The notes beneath the pieces are model-generated. The model worked only from the letters and a program-made list of their open reading frames with translations, did not search any database and had not been told where the DNA came from. Source: Capniomyces stellatus (Eukaryota > Kickxellomycota > Harpellomycetes > Harpellales > Legeriomycetaceae). Taken from it: a stretch of 64,000 nucleotides of DNA. Position numbers and translations under genes: made by a program. Shown piece by piece: positions 12,193 to 24,746 of the stretch. How positions within the stretch are numbered: the stretch's first letter is position 1; each line of letters starts with the position of its first letter. The DNA lies in assembly GCA_001661515.1 (NCBI GenBank), contig LUVW01000037.1:80958-144957 (forward strand), in the 5' to 3' direction.

Positions 12193-12472
12193 TGGATTTT
12201 TCTTTTTGGTTACCTTTTCTTTTTAGACAAGATCTTTATTCTTAACCATTTTTTTGGTCGACTTTATGCTTGTAGACTAGGCCAGTTTAAAAATTAGACA
12301 TGATAACAAAGTAAAAACGTTTCCAAGGTGGCATATTCAAAACACGAGATTTATTACCTCCAGTTCTACCATTACAGTTTTAAGCTGTAACAGCTGGCTG
12401 GTACATAAACAAACATGGCTAAAACAAACACACACTAGCAATTAATTTAAAATAAATGGGTTTCAATACAAA

Positions 12473-13969
12473 TCAGTTTAGCCACTCTTTAAGAATGCTG
12501 ATCTGGTTTAGAACACCGATTTTGCTTGTTCCACCAGTCGATGTTCGGTTCTCTACACACTGTTCAAAGTCCCAAACAAGAGAAACATCTTCAGTAAACG
12601 CGGAATGCAGGCCTTGGAGATCTTGCAGCGTCAAGTCCGACAGTTGGACCTTCTTTTCTTCAGCCAACCGCACAGCTGACCCAGAAACATGGTGGGTTTC
12701 TCTGAACGGAACGCCCTTTCTGACCAGGTAGTCGGCAAGATCAGTGGCCAACATATCGTCGGTCAGAGCAGCAGAAGTGTTGGCAGAATTTACCTATGAA
12801 AAACAAAGCAGAAATAGATGTGTATTGGTATTGGTATTGGTATTGATAACCCAGCTTAAAGAAAATACTGATAAGCGCATATTTAAGAATGGCTGGCTTG
12901 AACTTACCGTCAGTGTGGCAATAACTGCTGCAGTGATCTGGAGAGAGCTTGTTAGTGTGTCTGCAGAGTCAAACACAGGCTCCTTGTCCTCTTGTAAATC
13001 CTTGTTATAAGACGACGGAATGCCCTTGTATGTCATCATAAACCCAGACATGTTTCCAAAAACCCTGCCGGACTTTCCTCTGAGCAACTCCAAGCTGTCA
13101 GGGTTCTTTTTTTGAGGCATAATGCTGGACCCGGTGGAGTAGGCATCAGCCAGAGTAACAAATCCAAACTCTGCAGAAGAGTAGATAACAAGGTCCTCGG
13201 ATAGCCTGCTGATGTGTGTCATTGTCAGCGAGGCCCAGAACAAAAACTCGGCAACAAAGTCGCGGTCTGAAACACCGGTTATTGAGTTTTGGATAACCCC
13301 GCTAAACCCGAGCTCCTTTGCCAGCATCTCTCGGTCAACTTTGAACGGGTTTCCAGCAAGAGCGCCACAGCCAAGCGGAGACTGGTTGACCCTTTTGAGG
13401 ATCTCGCCCAACCTCTCGCTGTCGGCCTGGAACAAGAACGCATAGCTCAGCAAAAAGTGCGACCACCTTATTGGCTGCGCTCTTTGCAAGTGGGTGTATC
13501 CTGGCATCAAAATGTCTAGCTCGCTCTCAGCTCGAAGTGTTATTATCTTAATCAGCTCTTTGACATACGCCTGCAGCTCTGTGATTTTCTCGCGCATCCA
13601 CAGTCTGAAGTCTGTTGCAGCCTGGTCATTTCGACTGCGCCCAGTGTGCAGTTTTCCCGCCACCGAACCCACCAGCTCACCCAAACGACGTTCGTTCGCC
13701 GTATGGATATCCTCGTCGCCCGACTTTATCTCAAACTTTCCGCTCTCCCACTCCTTCAACACGACGGATAGTCCTGTAATCAATTGCTCAGCCTCCTCCT
13801 CTGTCAAGATTCCCTTCTGCTTAATAGCCTTTACGTACGCCTGCGACCCAATAATATCCGCCTTGTACATTCTTCTGTCAAAGTGGATAGACTCATTGAA
13901 AGCCTCCATCAATGGATCTGTGGCTCCGGAAAACCGTCCTCCCCATAGCTTTTTTGGATTTGCTGCCAT
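12473..13969 (-). CDS. ARG4: Argininosuccinate lyase
   Basis: Two exons, 13969-12908 and 12793-12473, with intron 12907-12794 (GTAAGT...TAG, 114 nt), encode 460 residues, the normal size of the family. The enzyme splits argininosuccinate into arginine and fumarate, the last step of arginine synthesis and part of the urea cycle. Visible landmarks are KLWGGRFSG at the N-terminus, [21 protein letters not shown] and the fumarase/aspartase-superfamily signature [11 protein letters not shown] near residue 285, which carries the catalytic serine loop. The exon junction restores the family sequence TLTVN...[15 protein letters not shown]. The start [11 protein letters not shown] is the family's usual one. 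The intron contains a (TATTGG)4 run. Confidence 0.97.
12822..12846. repeat. (TATTGG)4 microsatellite in the ARG4 intron
   Basis: Four consecutive 6-bp units (the last TATTGA) lie inside the spliced intron. Confidence 0.85.
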
Positions 13970-15314
13970 TTTGTTTTATTATTTCTGCTTCTTTCTTTTT
14001 TATTGAATTTTTGTCGGCTTTTTTGAACCTGAAATTGGTATTGGAATTTAAAATGTAAAGTGCGGAATGATAATACACTTTTGTATTTCCTGTTTTTCAG
14101 ACTATAAATACGCTGCTAGTGGAATCACAAAGGCAAATAGTCGAATAATTAAATAATCAGACAAAATAATCAGACAAAATAATCAGACAAAATAATCAAA
14201 AACAAAACCCCAGTCGTATTCAAATTATACAATGCCGAATTCGATTCAAAGAGTATGTCGTACAATGGAAAAAAGTTTTTTTTTGATTGTTTTTGATTTA
14301 CTCTACAACCAAAAACATTTTGTCCGCTATCGCTAGGCTTTTTTGAGCTAGTTGATGCTTGGTGTAAATCAAATCCTCGTTGCCAATTTGCTTTACCAAT
14401 CCTCTGATAAACAGATTCCAGATCCGCGATTTGGTAAAATTCAATTTCAGTCTCTCTATTCGCTGAGCCAATGGCTATTGGCTCATTCACAGCGCTTTAA
14501 AGAGTCATTACCAACACCGCTATGAACACGCTTTGCAGTGTGCACCTGGCTACTCTACCAACAAACACGCTGTGCGTTGTTTTTTGTCGAGTGCATCAGG
14601 ATATTTTTAGCACAGGTTTAGTGGCTTCAGTGGTATGCCAGTTGCGGGTCGTTCAATTGCCTATTTGAATAGCATAAACCAAGCTGGACTTGTACATTAC
14701 TTTTTAACACAGCTTTGTGTCTAGACATCCTACAGCTTTGGAATACACGCTGACGCAAAAACTAGCATCAAACACTAATATCAATATCAAGCGCATATAG
14801 TTCGGACTACCAATGAACCAACAGTGCGGTATATAGCTAATGGGGGAGTCGGGGTAGTAATTTATCGCACAACGTTGTTTACTTTTAAAAAAAAAGTGAC
14901 ATATTCAAGAAAACTATAAAACAAAATCAAGTGAAAGCAACATCGATATTGAGTATAGATCAAAATACAAGCCTCAAATCATCGTTGTGCCAGAAATGCT
15001 CGTGGTATTGACAATATGGATACACGAGTTTTGCTATACTGTTTTTCTTGTGCTCTCTGCTGCTTTGATAGTACTAGATATATGGGTCGAGACGATATTT
15101 CTCGATTTTGTTGGCTAGTTGTGTCGTTATAGTAGATATTGAGTCCAACCATAGTGTAACGCAAAGATATTGTTTGTCTGGGGTTTCAAGTATACTGTCT
15201 TGTTTTCACTGGAAATAATATATAGTTTAAGAGTTTATTTATAGTTAAAATAAAGGATAAATTGTAAAACTAAACCAATATTTGGTTTTGAGCAAAAACT
15301 TTTCATTGTTTTTT
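13970..15314. other. Spacer between ARG4 and eIF3k
   Basis: AT-rich. It holds the ARG4 promoter, a 13-bp tandem repeat at 14153-14198, and open frames of 61-106 codons without recognisable content. Confidence 0.55.
14153..14198. repeat. 13-bp tandem repeat, 3.5 copies
   Basis: Three perfect copies of ATAATCAGACAAA and a partial fourth, about 180 bp upstream of the ARG4 start codon. Confidence 0.85.
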
Positions 15315-16111
15315 TTACATCTCATTTGAACTAGCAATGATCTTGGTTAGCTGAGCAAATGGAATTTGTTCTGAAATAACCAGTGATTTAGCTTCATTAT
15401 CCTTGCACAATGGCAGAGTTACGGTGTTGTCAGAGTTGATGATCCATCCTTGTTGCTTTCCAAATTCCTGGAGATCAGATTCATCCAGATTTAAAGCAAG
15501 CTGTAAGAATTCGGAAGTGGCAGACTGATGGGTCATCGCGATGTTGTTTGAGATCATTGCGCGGATCGAGTCATCAAATCCTTTTACTGCGCCCACGTAT
15601 TCTCTGGTGGCGCCATCATTTGCTAGGATGTCCCAGAAGGTTTCGAATCTTGCTGTTTCGAGTAAATCTTTTAATTCGAGAACTTTAATGACTGATTCAT
15701 CATTGATCTATTTTGTATTTATAATTGTAAAATTTTTCTAGTGCTTGAATCATTAGCTTGATTTGATTATTTATAGCATTCAGATAAACAATTAATGACC
15801 ACACTACTTACAATTTGTTCATTTAGCAAATACAAACACAATATAAAGTCGTTTCCAGGCAAAACTGTCAAAGCCTTTGCCAAAATGTTTACGATGACAT
15901 CGATGTTGATCAATTCTGGATTAAATTGATATAATTTGAGCAAGGCAAGGTTAGCAGCCAAATCATTGCTATGTTCACTGAAACTATTGCACTGTTCTTT
16001 CAAGTACTCCTCTAGTACTGAAACATTTTGTGGATTGTATCGATCCACACTTGTGATGATCTTGTGGATTGTGTCTGATCGCATAGTTGGTCTGATAGAT
16101 GCTGAAGCCAT
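15315..16111 (-). CDS. EIF3K: Eukaryotic translation initiation factor 3 subunit K
   Basis: Two exons, 16111-15812 and 15707-15315, with intron 15811-15708 (GTAAGT...TAG, 104 nt, phase 0), encode 230 residues against about 218 in animals. The family core is clear: DRYNPQN, LAANLALLKLYQFNP, KALTVLPGNDF, then LKDLLETARFETFWDIL after the junction and GFDDSIRAMI. It is a PCI-domain subunit at the edge of the eIF3 scaffold, which brings mRNA and the 43S complex together. Saccharomyces lacks it, while many filamentous and early fungi keep it. I chose the ATG before ASASIRPTM because upstream sequence in frame has no ATG and does not resemble the family. Confidence 0.93.
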
Positions 16112-17099
16112 TTTGAATCTTATGCTATTTTTAGTTTGTCCGAGTTGGTCTACTAGAAGTAAAAGAGCAAATGAAAACAAGAATCAAAATTGATTATGGC
16201 TAATTTTGCTTTCTATAATTAATATTATCAAACTTCGCTACTTTAGTTTTTCAAAGGTGTTTATAGTTGTTTTTTTTCGAAAAAAAAATTGAGAATTCAA
16301 ACTCTCTTTGTGGTAAGGTAGTTGGGATTATTTTATAAAAAAAATATTTTGGGATGTAGCCAATAAACCAACACTATTCGACCTTAGTTTGAAACTAGAT
16401 TCCATAAAAAGAAGTGGGTATTGAAGAACAAAAAAGCTGCAACAAATAAGAGTTTTAATCAGATATGGTTTTGAGTATTGCTGAATATCAAATCTTTCAA
16501 ACATTTATTTGCGCAATAAAGCCGTCACACCGAGCTTACAATCGACCCGAGTCATAAATATGACGCTATATTTTGGTTAGCTCATGGGTTTAAATTAGGT
16601 TGAGGTTGGAGAAATACCAAATCGTAGGATTGGCAAGCTAGCAAAGCATATAAAACAAAACTTGCTATTTAATGCATCCAAGCTGTTTTTCAACAAGCCA
16701 GCACGGTTGCTTGGCCTATGGTTGAAACAACTCTGATAGCAACTCTGAAATTAAAACTGGTGTGGTAAAGCTACGCCAAATGCTTTGCTGTATTTAGACT
16801 TGGTCTCCGATTAGAGTCGAGTCTTTTTCAATTGAACTTGGTGTTTTTTTTTCTTTTTCAGTTTTCTTGTTAATTGAATAAATTTTTACTCGAGTTGGAT
16901 TGGTCGATTTGATGCTTTTATTGGCTTAGTTTCTTTTTTTATTTTATTTTTGATGAAATTTTGTTTCCTTTTTTGGGTTGGGACTTTTCAAGCTGATAAA
17001 ATTATATAACAATTTCTTCTTTACACGTTTTCAAACAGCTCTTTTAGCTTTACAAATTAAAAGCAATCAAAGAAAAAAAAAACCAAAACCAAACAAGAA
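16112..17099. other. Shared promoter region of eIF3k and the AFG2B-like gene
   Basis: 988 bp between divergent start codons, with T-rich and A-rich runs on either side. I looked here for upstream exons of the AFG2B-like gene and saw none that encode an N-domain. Confidence 0.6.
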
Positions 17100-19557
<2,458 letters not shown>

Positions 19558-22101
19558 GTCAATATTGCCTATTTACAGGCGTAGCTAGCTGACTATTTAA
19601 AAGTGCAAACTCGATCAATTAGAATAGTTTTTATATGCCACTCTTGAATTGTATATACTATTTTCTTTTTCTTTTTCTTTTTGGTTACAGTTTTTTTTTA
19701 GAATTGTGACTTTAATGCAAGAATTCGTAACACAATTTTGTAACACCAAAAATCCTTACAACAAAAGAGTGACTGTTGTTGGAAAATTAAGTCAGTAGAA
19801 ACACTGAATCGAGTTTATAAGCTTTGATGGGCTATAAACATTAAAGGTTATGATATTTGCAAGACTACTAATATCGGTGCGTATCATGAAATTTACTTTT
19901 TTTTTCCTTCTCTTTTTTTCTGTAAGGTTAAATGTGTATTTTTCAACCTGGCTGAATCCAAAGTCGATTGTCACAAACGCTAATACACTCTAAAGAATAA
20001 TATCAATATTGGCAAAATATCAACAAGCAATTAAAACAAAACAAAAAAACGACAATTTGTTTGACATTTGTACACAGAATCGGCTAAACCAATATCAAGA
20101 GTTTGCTGCTGAAATAACTAATCGGTAGAAGCTTAATGGAGATAGAAAAAAGAATGAAAGGAAAAGGCGGTGCACTTGGGTGGTATACGCGAAGATGCGG
20201 CGATTACAGTTGAACTAAAACAGCATGGATAAACGGAAAAGCGGTGATGGGTTAATTGTGGCGATCAAAGATGCGATTTTCGCAGTCAAATTATATTGAT
20301 AAACACAGCCAATATACACTTGGTTAAATTACTGGGATTCATAAGGAACTGTAACTGTATTTGTATACTGAAATGTCTAGTTAAAAGCTCAAGCGTTGTG
20401 TTGAATTGTTTCCTTTTTCTTTTTGTTATTAGACAAAGGTGCGCAAAATAAGGGATCGATGCGATTTTAGATGTATTTAACTTGGTTATGATTTTCTATA
20501 TTGAGATTTACAGGTTTTTTTTTTATGAGAAACGAATATGTTAAAGAAGTTGTATTGCAAAGGATAGCAAAAAGGAGAACATATTTGATATAAAAAAAAC
20601 TATAGTCGATTAAAAAAGGGAGGTTGTACGTGTTGAAATGATGATTTACATTTGGTTTGAATTTATTTATACATCATGATTACTGTAAATAAGGACTGTT
20701 ATTGACTAAGCTGGATGGCTTGGTTGGTCTGCTGGCAAGTTGTGCGTGGAAAAGGGGCCTATGGGATGTTTACAACATTACAAAAAAAAAAGCAATTAAA
20801 AAGAGTTAATAGAAAAAGTTACTAAAATAAAGCTATTTAAAATGAGAAAGGAAAAAGTGCGATAAATGATTTGATAAATGATAAACAAGCGAGCATTCAT
20901 TTGCGAAGCTCGAGTGTAGATATTATTAGAAACCAATAAACTTGTTGTTTTTGTTTGAAAAGGTTTGGGAATTGCAAAAGTGACTTGTGAAAAGAAAATA
21001 GTAAAGAAAGAGCGGTACAATAGGCCGGGAAAAGGACTTGATTAAAGGTAAGTTGTACTTGGCATCCAAGAGGTGTTATAGCGGGGTTTACACTTCAAGC
21101 TTAGTAAACCAAAGGATGAAAAGTAAAGGAGAAGGCAAGGGGATAAAAGTGGGATATTGAGGTGCGAGTACGGGCGCAACTGTCCCGGGTAAATTGGGCA
21201 CATTGTATTACGAAGCTGCAAGAACATATGGTTCTGGTGAATGATAAAGTAATAGAGGCAGTAAGCCCAGGGTTAAAAGTACATTTGTAAACATGAAGCA
21301 GGAATAAATGTGAACCACAACATCATATATCAGATTCTAATTAAGCGGGGTTGGGGGGGGATGGTGAAAGAGGAAATTAGGGACACTAAAATGAAGCTGA
21401 AAGACAAATAAATTAATGGGAAGAAAGCAAATCGTGGAGAGAAATCATGAAATCAGTGAAAATGATACTAAATAAAGAAGTAAGAATAAAGTATGAAGAA
21501 AATAAATCAAGTTTTAATGTTCAAGGATTTTATGTCATGTAATAATCAACAAAAGAAAAAAGAAAAAAGTAGGTTTTCTTGCAAATAGGATTTTGTTTGG
21601 ATTTTGCATTGAGCAAATAAATACCAACCAGGTGTAACAAAAAGAAAAGAAAAAGTAAAAAGTGGAAACACAAGAGTAAAAGTACCATCAAAAAAAAAAA
21701 AATACCGAGAAGACTGTATTTAAACTTTTTGTTATGTGAAAAGTTGTTTTTATTTTTGCGTTTTAGGAATCAGCTAAGGTTTTAGTCGTATATAAAGCTA
21801 AAGGAACAAACCCTTTCGGTATCTAGCGTTTATATAAATATTATAAATACAGCAACAGCAGAAAGAAAAAAAATAAAGGCACTTGCTGTTCTATTTATTT
21901 GTTTGATATAATTTTTTTTACGTTTTACAATTTTATTTCGTTGCACCTTATACATTTATACAAAAGGTATTAAAGATAGTGAGTGAAAGACGATAGTAAA
22001 GAGTAAATACAGTGTTGGGAAATAGAATTTTTTTTTTTAAAAAAAAGTGAGTAATAGGATTAAGAAAGAATAAAGAGAGAGCTGAGAAAAGGGTTAGTAA
22101 T
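19558..22101. other. Spacer before PMT4
   Basis: No gene is seen. From about 20.5 kb to the PMT4 start the plus strand is strongly purine-rich, as is the first half of PMT4. A G8 run lies at 21353-21360. Confidence 0.55.
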
Positions 22102-24441
22102 ATGAGTTTGGTAGATTCAAAGGCGGGTAAAAAAAGAAAGCAAGAGATTAAAATCAAACCGCGGGCAATAGACACAAAGGTAGAAACAGGAGAGCAAGAG
22201 GAGGTAGAAAACAGCAGCAGCAGCGACACAGAGACAAACGAGATGGAAGAGACATACAGCGTTGACAAGGTGCTGTCAAAGCAGGCAGATGAGGGGAGAC
22301 AGACGGAGGAGGTGAAGGGATTTTTTGAGGGAAACTTCAACTGGAGTTTTTCAAAGATAGATTTGATGATGTTGGTGGGAGTTTCAGTGCTAGGGTTTAT
22401 GGTGAGGTGTTACAACCTATCAACGCCAAATGAAGTGGTGTTTGACGAGGTGCACTTTGGAAAGTTTGCGGGAAAGTACATTAACCAGACGTACTTTTTT
22501 GACTTGCATCCACCGTTGGCAAAGATGATGTTTGCGTTGGTGGGTAGACTAAATGGGTACGATGGGGTGTTTGACTTTGCATCGATTGGGTTGAAGTATG
22601 ACAACTTTGTGAATGTTCCTTATGAGGCGATGAGGTTTATGCCAGCGCTTTTGGGGGCATTGACGATTCCAGCAACATACTGTATGGTTAGAGCGATTGG
22701 ATATGGAGTGGAAACAGGAGTTCTTGGGTCGTTGTTGGTGACGTTTGAGAATGGGTTGATTACACAGTCAAGACTTATACTTTTGGACTCGCCATTGGTG
22801 TTTTTCACGGTTATGAGCGGAATGAGCTACACGATATTTATGAATTTTAGAAAGCATGGATTTGGATTTGGGTGGTGGTTCTGGTTGATAGCAACAGGAA
22901 TCAACATGGGATGTGCAATGAGCTGCAAGTGGGTAGGACTATTCCTGCTGCCATTTATCGGGGCAGTGACGGTGTTCGACATGTGGGAGCAAATAGGAGA
23001 CTTGACAATAGACTTCAACACGTGGATGAAGCAGTTTGTAGCAAAGCTGTTTGGACTGCTGGTGGTTCCGTTTGTGTGCTACTATAGCTTCTTTGTGATC
23101 CACTTTATGGTTCTGAACAAGATGACAACACCAGACCCAGCACTGTCGCCAGAGTTCCAAGCAACATTCAATGAAAACGTGTCTACTGAAAAGGACATCT
23201 ACTATGGTTCAAACGTTAGAATCCGCCACACAAACTCAAACAAAGGGTTTATCCACTCACACTCGCACAACTGGGTAAACGAAAAGTCATCGAAGCAGCA
23301 GCAAATCACGCTTTATCCTTTTGCCGACGGAAACAATCTCTGGAAAATCAACAAGGCCGACTCTACAAACGGCACGTACGAAAAGCTTGAACACATCAAA
23401 AACGGCGACATTGTCAAATTCAGACACGTGACCACCCTCAAGAACCTCCACTCCCACAACATCCCTGCCCCACTTTCAACCGGCGACAACAAGTTTGAGC
23501 TCTCTGGATACGGAATGCCCGACTTTGACGGCGACTCCAACGACAACTTCCGCGTTGAAATCGTCCACGGCAGCAAAAAGTCACCCAAGTCCTTTGACCG
23601 CCTCGAGTCCATCTACACCAAGTTCAGACTTGTCCACGCAAATATGAACTGCTACGTCTATGGCTCCCGGAAGAAGCTGCCCGAGTATGCCTTCAACCAG
23701 TCAGAAGTCCTCTGCATGAGAAGCTGCAAGCCCAAGATGTCTACCTGGCACATTGAGTTTTCCTCAAACGAAAACAGCAAGTCTCCCGATATGGTCAAGT
23801 ACCCCAAGCTCAGCATGTGGGGCCGCTTTATTCAATACAACAAACAGATGGCCACAACAAACTCCGATATCTCTGGCGACCACGGATTTGCCTCCCGCCC
23901 CCAGCACTGGCCATGGCTCAGAAGAGGAACCGGGTACTGGGGTGGAAACGGCGCCGTCGTCTACCAGTTTGGTAACCCCATCATCTGGTGGCTCTCCCTC
24001 GCCTCAATCCTCACTTACTTTGCTATCTTCGCCATCAACACTCTCGTTGAAAAGCGAAACCTATCACTCTTCTCCACCCACCAGAAACAGCTGCTCTACA
24101 ACTACCTCAACACTGTTGGCTACATCACTATTGGCTACTGCTGCAATTACCTCCCCTTCTTCCTTATGGGAAGAGAACTCTTTATCCACCACTACTTCCC
24201 CGCCCTTTGGTTTGCCATTGTTGTCTTGACCATGAACCTCGACTTCCTCGCCTCCTTGGCTGCAAACAAAAACTACATGGTCAAACTTGCCATCTACTCT
24301 GTTCTCTTTGCTGTTGTCTACAAGGTCTATTTGATATATTCCCCAATCACTTACGGCGAATCATTCACTAAATCCCAGTGCCAAAGCATGAAATGGCTCA
24401 AAACTTGGGATATGGACTGCAATCACGCTTTAGCCGATTAA
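22102..24441 (+). CDS. PMT4: Dolichyl-phosphate-mannose protein O-mannosyltransferase, PMT4/POMT1 subfamily
   Basis: An intronless gene of 779 residues. It transfers mannose from dolichyl-phosphate-mannose to Ser/Thr of secretory proteins in the ER lumen. After an acidic cytosolic N-terminus of about 80 residues come several membrane spans. The catalytic loop has the Asp-Glu pair in VVFDEVHFGKF (D115, E116) and the LHPPLAK motif. ALLGALTIPATY and ITQSRLILLDSPL fit the PMT4/POMT1 branch better than PMT1 or PMT2. The lumenal MIR region (about 355-560) shows HSHSHNW, QQQITLYPF, LHSHNIPAPL and SGYGMPDFDGDSND. C-terminal membrane spans follow, and the chain ends TWDMDCNHALAD. Codon usage changes near 23.2 kb: the 5' half prefers G/T third positions and the 3' half C. 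The neighbouring secreted Ser/Thr-rich proteins are plausible substrates. Confidence 0.95.
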   Translation: MSLVDSKAGKKRKQEIKIKPRAIDTKVETGEQEEVENSSSSDTETNEMEETYSVDKVLSKQADEGRQTEEVKGFFEGNFNWSFSKIDLMMLVGVSVLGFMVRCYNLSTPNEVVFDEVHFGKFAGKYINQTYFFDLHPPLAKMMFALVGRLNGYDGVFDFASIGLKYDNFVNVPYEAMRFMPALLGALTIPATYCMVRAIGYGVETGVLGSLLVTFENGLITQSRLILLDSPLVFFTVMSGMSYTIFMNFRKHGFGFGWWFWLIATGINMGCAMSCKWVGLFLLPFIGAVTVFDMWEQIGDLTIDFNTWMKQFVAKLFGLLVVPFVCYYSFFVIHFMVLNKMTTPDPALSPEFQATFNENVSTEKDIYYGSNVRIRHTNSNKGFIHSHSHNWVNEKSSKQQQITLYPFADGNNLWKINKADSTNGTYEKLEHIKNGDIVKFRHVTTLKNLHSHNIPAPLSTGDNKFELSGYGMPDFDGDSNDNFRVEIVHGSKKSPKSFDRLESIYTKFRLVHANMNCYVYGSRKKLPEYAFNQSEVLCMRSCKPKMSTWHIEFSSNENSKSPDMVKYPKLSMWGRFIQYNKQMATTNSDISGDHGFASRPQHWPWLRRGTGYWGGNGAVVYQFGNPIIWWLSLASILTYFAIFAINTLVEKRNLSLFSTHQKQLLYNYLNTVGYITIGYCCNYLPFFLMGRELFIHHYFPALWFAIVVLTMNLDFLASLAANKNYMVKLAIYSVLFAVVYKVYLIYSPITYGESFTKSQCQSMKWLKTWDMDCNHALAD

Positions 24442-24460
24442 TCAACCAGTTCACCCCCCC

Positions 24461-24491
<31 letters not shown>

Positions 24492-24746
24492 ACCTCCGTA
24501 TCTATCTATATTTAACCTTTTTTTTTGTGATTTCATATTGCAGCATATTATCACTTTATACCTTTCTTTTATACATCTATACTTTTCTTTTTTTGTTTAT
24601 TACTTGCTTTATTTACACATCCATATTAAACAAAAAAATCAACTATATAAAACATTGCTGCTTTATTATATATTTATATATTTCCTTTCCTTCACTTCCC
24701 ACCTCCCTAAATATATATATATTATACTTCACTACTACTAAAACAC
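24442..24746. other. Convergent spacer between PMT4 and the Pro/Val/Ala-repeat gene
   Basis: 305 bp where both genes end. It holds a poly-C/(CA)n tract and otherwise T-rich 3' untranslated sequence. Confidence 0.6.
24454..24493. repeat. C24 homopolymer followed by (CA)n
   Basis: Twenty-four C residues run straight into a (CA)8 microsatellite just after the PMT4 stop codon. Tract lengths may be unreliable in assembly. Confidence 0.9.

Noticed and set aside
14170..14490. 106-codon minus-strand frame
   Set aside because: It overlaps the 13-bp repeat at its end and has no family resemblance or splice context.
23753..24229. 158-codon Ser/Thr/Pro-rich frame inside PMT4
   Set aside because: It is a frame shadow of the C-ending codons in PMT4; the PMT4 frame is conserved and complete.
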